Below, in pieces: positions 19,866-30,700 of a DNA stretch of 64,000 nucleotides (position 1 is the first letter of the stretch; each line of letters starts with the position of its first letter). The stretch is from Megaleporinus macrocephalus. Taxonomy: Eukaryota; Chordata; Actinopteri; Characiformes; Anostomidae. The stretch is from contig CM038726.1 in NCBI GenBank assembly GCA_021613375.1, forward strand, positions 11,664,253 through 11,728,252, given 5' to 3'. The notes beneath the pieces are model-generated. The model did not search any database, was not told the origin of the DNA, and saw only the letters and a list, made by a program, of their open reading frames with translations. A program made the translations under genes and the position numbers.

Positions 19866-22800
19866 TATCACAATTTTACCAATAGTAACACTATACATGA
19901 AAAACCCAGAAGTCACACACTGGTTGATTAAGGTAGTATACAAAATGTCTTTTGAGCCTACAAGTTTACACTGCACCTCCAAGTGTTATTTCTTCAAAAA
20001 GTTTGCTTGTGCACAGACACACTAGTGAACACACACACACTAGGGGGCAGTGAGCACATTGGCCTGAAACAGTAAGTAGCCCTATCCATGGCACCTTGAG
20101 TCATGTCCTGTCTGTTCAGGATTAAACTGGTGTCCTTCTGGTAACCAGGCTGGTTCCCAAACCTCCAGCTCACAACTGCCCTAAAAACAGACCTTGTCTA
20201 GTACATAAACCCGGGATCTTTGGCACCCATAGCAAGCAACATACCCCTAGGACAATGAGGCTAGTTCTTTATTAACCCCAAAAATGTTGATTGGTCGAAA
20301 GCCACTACTAAGGACCAGTGTCCTGCACCTCCCCGAAAAACATTCCAGTTCATAAAACAAAATCTTCAGAAAGGTTTTTTTTATATATATATAGAACAGG
20401 ATTTTTTTAAGAACGATAAAAATGCTGTTCTTCAGGTCTGGTGTACAAAAGCCAGGTAGAAGAATCAAACATTTTGTTTCCTTCAAAACTGGTGTGGCAA
20501 CTTTTGTATTTTTTATTTGTTTCCTTGTAAACCTAACTATTTACTATAAACTAAAAAAAATATATACTAAAATAATATATATAGTGTACTAAATACTGAT
20601 ACTACAGAATACTACATTGTTACACGATACTAAATGATGCAAAAAACTGTATACTCTTAAAAGTCATTAGCTTAGTATGTATAGTTTAATAATATGCAGT
20701 TTATGACATAACCACTGAAAATTTGTACTGGCATAAAATGTCAGGCAGATTTTCCAGGTAGTTGGAAACTGAGCATAGCATATAACCACTGTAAACTGTA
20801 CTGACATGAAACACCTAGCAAGCTATCCACATATTTGGATCCTGAATTGAAATAGCCACTTTAAACATTGTTGACATAAAACATCAAGTAGGATATCCAA
20901 AAGTGGTACAAAATACAGTATTGTCTGGTATTTAAAATCCTACAAAGCAAGGAGAACAGTGTAATTTGATCCTGAAAATGTAATACATGAAGACAGGTTC
21001 ATTTGCAGGTTTAGTTAAAACAAACAGAAATAGTGGTCAACCTGGTAAGTAAAAAACACTGTCCAAAATTAAGGCATCAGTATAAAAAAGGGCAGGACAG
21101 CAAAAACAGGGTCCAGGAAAGAAGCAAAAAACTATGGAACTAGCAATACACCTCGCTGAATTGGAGTACTTGAGGTTAGGCTGATTATGGAAGTAATGAG
21201 GTACAGGTGTCATGATCAGAGGTTATGCAGTTCTCGTACTCTGGGAACATAGAGCTCTGGTGGCCAGGTGAGGAATTGCTGACAATAACACATCTCTTCT
21301 TGTCAAATTGCTTGGGTTCCAACCTGCACGAGTGATGACACTTTCAGTGCTCTTCCCTCCCAAATAAAGCACTGCCCAAAACTACACCTACAAGACAACA
21401 TCATACTCAAAATTCCTGTGCCGTAGCTCACGTCTTCGTCACACCATCGGCACAAACACACACACACAGACCCTGGGGCGTTGTTTCGCCCCAGCCTCCA
21501 AAATAAAAGTCCAAAGCAACTGGCTGAATGCAATAAATGCTAGGAACCTAAAACTAATAAAACCTCTAAATAGAACACCAGTATTTAGTCATGTAATTGA
21601 ACCTGATATTTTTAAACAACTCCTTTAAAATATTAAAGTTAAAATATTTACAAGCATAAATTATCTGAAAAAATAATTTATAAGCAACAACCTCATTAAG
21701 CCATGCCCTGCTGGTTTGAATCAGTAGGCTAGTGAAAACGTACGTTTAGGTTTAGGCTTTACTAAATAAAGGTGGCACCACACAAACTTGTTTCTATGTT
21801 GATCTTAGCAGCTGCTAAATATTTACAATATATACATATGTAAGTGCTAGTGAAACCAACAGAAACCACGCAGACAGCAGACAGAAGAAAAAAAACATTC
21901 AGGTTCATTGCTAACATTGCTTTCCTTCATTACTATTATTATTATTGTTTTGTTTGTGTTTTTGTTTAAATCAGCTTAGATAATGAACACTAAATAATGT
22001 GTGCCTTGGTTAAACATTACACAAAAAGACACTGGTTTATCTTTCACATCCAAGCATTAAACTTTAAAAATACAGAGCTTCAGATAATAATAAATAATAT
22101 TATATTGTAATAAAATAATAATAAGAATACTCCTAGATGTAAAAAAGTACAGTGATGTTTTATTTTAAGAGTTTGTAAACATCATCCAGTAACTGCTATG
22201 CCAATTACAAAAAAATTATGTTTCAGTATATTAAAATGCCTTTTGTCTTTTCAATTTTCATTCTCATTTTACGTATTTTAAATGTTCTACAGTAACGCTA
22301 CCCTATGTTGTAAGTGTAGTTGTTGTTGTAATGTGCTTTGATTTCACACAGTGTGTTTAGTTAGCTGGTTCTTCATGTGTGACAATGCTGTTGTGGTGAT
22401 GACCTTTGGAATATCAGCTGCTGTGGGAGAGGTCAGCCAAGCACCTGTGCTACTTCCTGATCGACCAACAATATTCTTCCATTACAAAGGTGAGTAAGTT
22501 GCTAATCTTAGTGCAACAGACTTTTTTCACCTTAATTAATTCACTGCTGCTGTAAAGGGGATACCAGGTAGTTTTAGTCACATGTGTGAAATTATCACTT
22601 GCCCTGTTCCTTAAACTTTACCAACTTGTAAACTTCCTGACATGAATCAGTCACAATGATAGGCCTGCTGTCTAGTTTACTTTCTTCTTACAGAATATAA
22701 TAACCATGGAAAAAGATTCCTTTAATTCACAGGTGAACGTAAATGTTACTGACAAAATGCTTTGCACTGCAGTATTCAGGGTGAAACTCAATTATTTAAA

Positions 22801-23854
22801 AATGTATTTTTCTGTATGTAAATGATGAGCACAGCTAAATTAATTTTTCATTAACCCAGCAGCTCCTAGTCTGGACCCTACCCTTTGTGTGTGTGTTTCT
22901 GTTGTTGCTGATTTTTTAGAGCTGTAGAAAGGGATGTTATTGGGGTGGCTTTGAAACAAGTCATTGCAGCAGAAACAAGTCATTTCAGCAGAAACTATTC
23001 AATAAATATAATTTTTTTAGACTATTTTATATTTTCATATTTTGAAAAGAAACAACATTCACAAAAAGGCAATTTATATTAAAAAAAACCCAGAAACAGT
23101 CAAGTATAACACAAAGAAAGACTTATTTATATTGTGGCCCTTACTAAACAAATCCAACAGTAGGCAGCAGAGGTAACATAGCAAGCATGTCAACATAATA
23201 TAAAATGTCAATACAATCTTTTAAAATTAACAATAAAAACACTCTTTAAACACTGTAATCAATTAAATACCTATTTCCCTCCTTCACTAAACTATTTCTT
23301 AATAGCACATCTATACCATTTTAAAACTTGCTGCCAACTGGTTCCACAATGTTGCTGCTACTTATTTAAAAGCGCCTTTATTCAATTTATTTTTAAAATA
23401 ACCAAAACTTTAAAAGGAACCAAATCTGTGAACCTCCTCCTGATAGAAATAATTTAAACAAAAATATATATTTTATAGAAATTACTAGATAGGTACTATA
23501 ATTATTATTTAATTATTCAAAATAGTACTGTAATGAGGAAATGTACTCAGCAAGAAAAGTTACTTTCCTTTTCTGTGTCCTAACCAAATAGTGACCTGGC
23601 TTGGTTGTATTTAACGCTTTAACTTCCAACCGTAACTTGACAATAAAAAAGGCTATTACTACAATACAGTTTAAAACAGCAAACGCTATGATTTTATTAA
23701 ATAAAAATGAACGTTACAAACCATGTTCCCAGACATCATTAGGCCCTCTTTGGAGGGTAGCTGAGAACACAATAATATTCAGATGCTTACTTTGGCAGAT
23801 GTTAGTCTCTGCCTTCTATTTTCCCACCCAGCTGCCTTTAACTGCACAATAAGG

Positions 23855-24325
23855 CTCTCTGCTGATGGAGCTGCATGCTGAGGCTCACTCTGCTGTCAGT
23901 CACATTTAGCTTCCCTTAGCTGCATGGTGAGGCTTACTTCTGGTGGAGCTGCATCTTAGGGCTTATTCTGCTGTCATTCCAACTTCTTTTGCTTGCACGG
24001 TGCTGCTCTGTTCTGCCGGAGCTGTACAGTGAAGCTTACTTTGCTATCAGACCCAGTAAGTAACTAAATGCTGTAAATATTTTTATATTAAGGAGGTTGA
24101 CAGATTTGGTTCGTTTTTCAGTTTTGGTTGTTTTAAAAATAAAGTAGATAAAGACGCTTTTATATATTTAGAAGCAACTTCGTGGAACCATTTGGCAGCA
24201 AGATGTAAGGCTGTCTTCTAGCAGAGTTGCACGGTGAGGCTCATTTTGCTGTCAGACTCAGACTCCGCTACCTTTAGCTGCGCGGCAAGGCTCTGTTTCG
24301 TAGGAGCTGCGCGCTGGGGCTTAAC
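23855..24325. repeat. Degenerate minisatellite upstream of prune2
   Basis: A unit built on 'gagctgcacggtgaggctc', then a (t)tttgctgtcag segment and a ctttagctgc segment, recurs from about 23855 to 24055 and again from 24215 to 24325. The two arrays are separated by an unrelated AT-rich stretch. Units are roughly 60-75 bases and poorly conserved. The array ends just before the candidate prune2 promoter. Confidence 0.6.
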
Positions 24326-24334
24326 CTGTCTGTC

Positions 24335-24700
24335 TGTGTCCATTTGGTGCGGGAGAGAGTCACATGACCACAAAATGGTGGAGGCTATCGGCAGTGGGTG
24401 AGCTAAACATCTCTGTGGCTACGCACGGAGACAGAGGCAAGCGCAGAACACTAACACACACTCATGATCTGAAGCTGTAAAGACGCACACAGCCTGGTGC
24501 AGAGAATAGAGAGAGAGCGAGAGAAAGAAAGAGGAGCGTGCTTTAATAGAGGTCAGTGATTTGTGCGTGTGTTTGTGAGTGTTATTATTTGGGGGCTGAG
24601 ATGGGGATTTAGTATTTCGTGTTTTCCTCTTGCCTAAAAGAGAAACCGGAGGAGAGGGCAGCTGTTTACACTGAAGCAGTGCTGTGATTGTTGTGGGGGA
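24335..24700 (+). promoter_or_regulatory. prune2: Candidate prune2 promoter / 5' untranslated exon
   Basis: A locally GC- and CpG-richer segment in an AT-rich region. It contains cacatgac and the motif aaaatggtggaggc, close to the YY1-type element (consensus aaNatggcggc) often found just downstream of vertebrate start sites. Donor-like sequences follow (cagtgg|gtgagc near 24399, and gag|gtcagt near 24553). It lies 2.7 kb before the first sure prune2 coding exon, in the same orientation. The assignment is inferred from composition and position only. Confidence 0.35.
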
Positions 24701-25394
24701 GGATTATTTCTGCATCGGTAATGATGCACATTCTATTGTGTAGGTTTGTGTGCAGCTGCTTGTGCGTTCAGCTTGTGCAATTTAGTGATGCTGCTTTAGT
24801 GATGCTGTTTACGAGCTACGAGCAGCGGACACAGCTGACCTAGTTTTGGCTGTTGTTATTTGCGTACAGCCCCGGCGTTTTACTTATGACTGCGTGTTTC
24901 TGGTTTTGTTTCTTCACGTCAAACAGTCACACACAGTGTGTGTCTTTATCTGTGTTTGTGGCAGAGAGAGAGTGGGGGACCGCTGAGGTGGAGGAGGGGA
25001 GAGAGGGATGAGTAGTTGATGACATAACTCCCCCCTCCTTTTCTCCACTTATCCTGCTGTGCTGGATAGATATATAGATAGATGAATGGATTAAACTGAT
25101 CTAAGAAAAAATAAACAACAAACAATTAGACAAACACCCCCCCCCCCCCACACACACACTACACACACTTAATCCATCTGTAGCCATATTATTATTAAAA
25201 ACACATTCCTTTAAAGGAACCATATGACGTTTTGGTGTTTATTCCTTTACGCCGAGAGTTACATTTGTAATTTTTGTGGGTTCATACACACAAAAGCAGT
25301 CATAATTCATAATAAAGTCAACGTAATTAATTAATTAGCTGGATGTTTTTTTTACTGTGTCTGATTATGAAAATAATCTTTGATCTCTGTTTTG

Positions 25395-26730
25395 ATCAAG
25401 TCAAGTCAAATTTATGTATATAGTGCTTTTTACAACAATGTTGTCTCAAAGCAGCTTACAGAGTTTTGAAAACAGACAGTTACAACATATATTCCCCAGT
25501 GACCAAACCAGAGGCAACAGTGGCAAGGAAAAACTCCCTCAACTGGAGGAAGCAACCTTGGGAGGCACCAGACTCACAAGGGGAGACCCATTCTCCTCTG
25601 GTCAAACAGTATTCACAGTTAATAAACTAAATACCAAAAAAATCTCTGTTTGAAATCTGAATAGGAAAGCTTTAGCAGCTGCACAGGTAGAGGCAATCTC
25701 TGACTGAGGCTTTATGTAAAGTGGATGTGAACTGAAACAGTCCCATCTCATCTCAATGCTGGTGCATCTGGATGGCACAGTGATGTAACTGAGGGTGTAG
25801 CAATTGACACAAATGGACAGGTGAGCTGGCTGGTGTTGGGTGGGGAGGAGGCCCTGATGGTCAGTCCTTCAACAGCGTTCAAGAGTAAAGAGAGAAAGTT
25901 AGTCCGGCTCAGGAGTATGACTGTGGAGAATATGAATATTCAGAATTTTAGAGTGTGGCTGGTGACTCCGGCAGATATAACTATAACAGCCTAAACTAAA
26001 AGGGGAGAACCAGAAGGTAACATAAACACGAGAGCACCCTGAGACACTGGGATCCCCCCACTCCATTGTCAACAAACCTGTGTGATCGCGTGAAGTGGTG
26101 GGACAACAGCACCAACATCTCAGTTTACCATAAACCTCTGTGTCCAAGAACCCCCAGATATCCTGCCTTTTTCTAAAATGGAATATTAATTACCAAAAGC
26201 TACACTAAACAAGTATGTTTTTAGTCTAGACTTAAAAATTGAGACTGTGTCAGGGTCCTGAACATTAACTGGGAGATTATTCCACAATTTGGGGGGCTTT
26301 GTAGGAAAAAGCTCTTTACCCCCAATTAAGTCTTCCGAATTTTTGGAACTATTAGAAAACCAGCATCCTGTGATCTGAGTAAGTGTGGCGGTTCATAATA
26401 GGAAATAAGATCTTGCAGGTACTCCGATGCGAGACCGTGTAGGGCTTTATACGTCAATAAAAGAATTTTATGGTCGATACAGAATTTAACAGGAAGCCAG
26501 TGTAGTGCTGATAAAACTGGACTGATGTGATCGAATTTCCTGGTTTTAGTACTCTGCAGCGTTCTGAACTAACCGGAGTATATTTAGGTTCCTGCTAGAG
26601 CATCCTGACAATAATGCATTACAGTAATCTAGCCTTGAGGTTATAAAGGCATGCACTAACTTTTCAGCATTAAACATAGAAAATGCATTTCTTAACTTTG
26701 AAATTAAATTCCCAGTATTGTGCCACATTT
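25395..26730 (-). mobile_element. 5'-truncated L2-type LINE
   Basis: On the minus strand, 26728 downward reads an LINE RT C-terminal region including LVHAFITSRLDYCNALLSG. Beyond the first stop it continues with ALHWLPVKFCIDHKILLLTY, LASEYLQDLISYYEP and LLRSQDAGFLIVP, down to about 26170. The remainder is the 3' UTR, ending in a short AAGTC-type tail at 25395-25410. Stop codons and frameshifts make it inactive. It lies in the presumed first intron of prune2, antisense to it. Confidence 0.75.
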
Positions 26731-27145
26731 TGAAATTATAAACATTTACTACATCAGATTATTATTTTATATAAAAAAATAATTAAGAATTAATTTATGT
26801 ACATTCTTAGCAAATGGCTTCTGTATAGTGTAGCACAATAAAAAAAACTCAAAACATTTCAACAGGTTTTAAATAATGATTAAGATACTAATTAATTAAA
26901 ATAAAATTACAATTTACCATCTTGACCAGTAGGCAGTGGTTAGTTGGTATTGTACATTTTAAAAATGCATATTTAAAATTATACTGCTGTAAAAAATAGC
27001 TTGATAAAACACAACTTTTTGCATTTTTTGATTTTTTTTTGTTTGATAAATGATTAAAATAAATATTGTACATAACAAAATAACTTGAAAAAAACAACAA
27101 CTAGTTAAGTGTGATTTTACAGATTCCCCGCTTGGTGATGTAAGG

Positions 27146-27665
27146 ATGGAGCAGCCTCCTGAACACAAGATGAGCTCTGAGGGCGCGGAAGGCAGACCAG
27201 GTGAGTCTGCTCCAGCAATTTCATCATGCTCAAGTCATGTCACATGTAAGAGAATAAAATTTAAAGTATATTTGTGAAACAGATAATTTTGTTGCTGTCA
27301 TAATAACTTTTTATTTCATGTAATGTTGGACCATTTCTGTTGGTCTATTTGCATTGAATGTCAAGTCAAGTCAAGTCAAGTGGGTTTTATTGTCATTTCA
27401 ACTACATACAGAGTACACAGTGAAACGAAACAACGTTCCTCCAGGACCATGGTGCAACATAGACAGTGCATACAAGACACAAGTGCAACACAAACAAACA
27501 AGTGCGGACAGACAACACAACACAGTACAGACAGAGAATAATAAATAATTGCCGGTAGTGTGCAAATTGTGCAATGTGTAATAAATAGAGTCCAGTGAGG
27601 TAGTAAAGTTATTAGTGCAATGCTTTGTGCAAAAATGCTTCCCCTTTTTTATCTGGGGTAAATGG

Positions 27666-27723
<58 letters not shown>

Positions 27724-30700
27724 TACATGTACCAGAAAAGATATCAGTTCAAACGTTGAGTTGTGTTGAGAAGTCTGATGGCTTGGGGGAAGAAGCTGTT
27801 GCAGAGTCTGGTCGTGTTGGACCGGATGCTGCGGTACCTTCTTCCTGATGGCAGGAGGGAGAACAGTCTGTGTGAAGGGTGGGTGGGGTCATCCACAATG
27901 CTGGTTGCTTTGCGGATGCAGCGGGTGGAGTAAATGTCCAAGATGGAGGGGAGAGAGACTCCGATGATCCTCTCAGCTGTCCTCACAATGCGTTGGAGGG
28001 ACTTGCGGTCAGAGGCTGTGCAGGTCCCAAACCAGGCAGTGGTTTCTCAGCTTCCGGAGGAAGTAGAGACGCTGCTGGGCTTTCTTGGCTGTAGAGCTGG
28101 TGTTCAGGGACCAGGTGAGGTTCTCCGCTAGGTGGACACCAAGGAACTTGGTGCTCTTAACGATCTCCACAGAGGAGCCGTTGATGTTAAGCGGAGAGTG
28201 GTCCGGTCTTGATTTCCTGAAGTCAACAACCATTTCCTTGGTCTTCTCTACATTCCAGTGAAGGTTGTTGACTGTACAAGGTTGTTGAATGTTTACTAAA
28301 TGTAAAGGGCAGCTGTCATTTTCTAATGTAAAAATAAATTAGGTGTAGGCATGTGATGAAGTACAAATGGGATTGTCAATCTGCACAGTGAAAGCAGTTA
28401 GTATTCATAATGTATTTAAAAAAAGTGAAAATTTCCTTATACCAAAAAAGCATTCTGACCCTCTTATTCCTCCACCTTTGACTCCCCTCAGCACCACCCA
28501 CCTCTCTGCCTCTGCAGGGGGATGGGGGCGTGGTTTCCCAGAGAAAAAAGCTCTCAGCTCCTCGTATCAGTCTCTCATTGGACCAAAGCGAAGATGATTT
28601 ATTTGACACGCCTGATGACCTGGACATTAATGTGGATGATCTGGACACTCCCGATGAAGCTGACTTTCTGGACTATACTGACCATGAGATGGACTGGGAA
28701 GGTGGGACTAGCACACATACAAACAACCACAGACACTTTGCAATGCGTCTTTACAAATAACAAGATCATTACTGTACTGTAAATGTTGAGTGCCGAATGC
28801 CTGTTGTTCTTATTTAGGAAGAACTCTCAAGTTTCTTTTTAGTAGACTTCTGTCTCCATTTCCTAGATGGGTTCAAGGCCTTCATAGAAGAAATAATGAT
28901 TTCCTGGATCTAGAAATGTCTGTTGTAGTTTGAAAACAATGGATTGAAATCTTGAATCTTTGAAAATAATATTTTGTAATGAGGATTTTCTTCCCCATGA
29001 TGTCTAGTCAGTGAAGTGAGGTCTTCCATTGGTAAGGGGTTTGAACATGCAACTGATACATGCAAGTTAAGTAAATAAATAACTGGTTATGTAGTATCTA
29101 GCAGTTTGAACATGCAAAGATCTGTCAAAATCTATTGCTGATGTTTGCCAACCAGTTCCTTTTACCCTGAAGGATGGTGGTCTTAGACAGTGTGTTGTGG
29201 TGGGTCACATGGCCAATCCAACCAAATGTGTGCTGCTTTACTGTTGCTAGAAGGAGTTTGTGAAGGGCCAATTTGGAGCGTTTTTTTCTCTGGCGCAAAT
29301 GCCTAAAGCGTCTACTTTGTGTCAGTGTCTTGCACCAAGACAGCAGGATGGAAAATCAGCCTGTGCTTGGTAGTGAAGATGATAGTCCTACTGTGCTAGA
29401 ACATGTCAAGATTGGGAATTGCAGTTGCAATGCTAATGTGGATCTCAGTGAAGTTAAGCTATCAAACACCAATTGGGAAACTCAACAGGAGCTCTGTGGC
29501 GGTGCCCCTGTACGCCAGGAGTTTCTCTGTTCCCTTCATTATTTTACGGCAAATTAAGCTAAAAAGCTAAAAGATCTAAAGTTCCATTGCATTCGATAGC
29601 TGTTCATGGGGAAAAATGCAGTGCAAGTGAAGGGAGCCATCATTACACTAAACAACAGAAGAAACCTGTTAGAGATAACAGTGATATAGCATGAACCTTA
29701 GGTGTGGCCAAATCGACAATTTGATACATTCTTAAAAAGAATGAATGCACTGGCAATGTCAGCAACACCAAAAGGCCTGGAAGATCATGGAAGACGACTT
29801 ATTGGAACCCAATAAGTCAAATCAATGATGTTCTAGAGGCACATTCTAGAGGCAGACATCTTGAATGTACATACAAATGATTTACCTCAAAATGCAAACC
29901 ACTGGTAGCACTCAAGTGAAACAGAAATCAAAAATGTCAAAAATGGTGTAGGCAGTGTTTTAGGCATGCATTGCTGCCTATGGAAAGGCCTGGCAAACCC
30001 TGGTTTCAAACCTTGGGCAGTCATTTTCACTGATACCCTCCAAGGCACCAGATGACGCTGTGTCTACTTTGTTGACACCATGGCTTTCTGAAAGTTTGGA
30101 TGTGAATGTAGGTGGGGCACTGTTGACATGACCAACTCGGTGACCCCACATGGTGACCCCTATGGATCTCCTTAGGATACAGCAGCAACAGTATCCCTGC
30201 TCAGTATTGTTGCAATCCATCGCAAAATGCCTCTCTCTCAGGCACCTCTCACACCAGCGTAGCTCACATGCCATTTGAGGACCCACGCATTCTTCATCAG
30301 TGTGGCTGACATACACTGACTCGGGAACCCAAATGAGAGCTTACCGACACCCGAACCAGAGCACTTTATTTACACATGACTAAAGCAAATTTTTTTGTTT
30401 TTACTTCTGACTTTCTTTGTGCATGTGGCCATGAGGGCAGCATCCTCCCCCTTACACTAAAGAGAATTAGTTTGTATGCTGCTTGTACTGCTTCTCCAAT
30501 GAGCTACAGGTACATTTGATCAAGAAAGGACCCAACACATGGTGGAGGGAAATATTTTGACTATGCCCTTCTATTGCCACAGTCTGCGAAGTGTGTCTGT
30601 TTGTCTGGTCCTTTCAGTGGGCCTGTCAAAAGTGGTGGTGCCCAACTTGAGTCATGATCACAGCCAGAATAATCCAACTCGTGATTCACCGTTAAGGCCA

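Larger units (their letters stand above)
15900..24330. other. Gene-poor interval between gna14 and prune2
   Basis: About 8.4 kb without a confident gene. It holds an L2 fragment (16930-17530), a TA microsatellite (18005-18086), a TTA microsatellite (19808-19865), a 138-bp exon-like open segment (22352-22489) and a degenerate minisatellite (23855-24325). Segments 18.4-19.1 kb and 20.0-21.5 kb have scattered open frames with no recognisable product or splice structure. VPS13A and FOXB2, which separate GNA14 and PRUNE2 in human, are not visible. Confidence 0.55.

Noticed and set aside
20000..21550. Minus-strand frames of 76-79 codons between gna14 and prune2
   Set aside because: Isolated, without splice context or recognisable product, in AT-rich intergenic DNA.
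23855..24325. Possible CRISPR-like spaced repeat
   Set aside because: Units are degenerate and contiguous, with no unique spacers, and the genome is eukaryotic; it is an old minisatellite.
28492..28517. Alternative acceptor at 28517/28518 for the second prune2 exon (tctgcag)
   Set aside because: It has a good AG but enters in phase 0, while the previous exon ends in phase 1; the acceptor at 28490-28491 keeps the frame.
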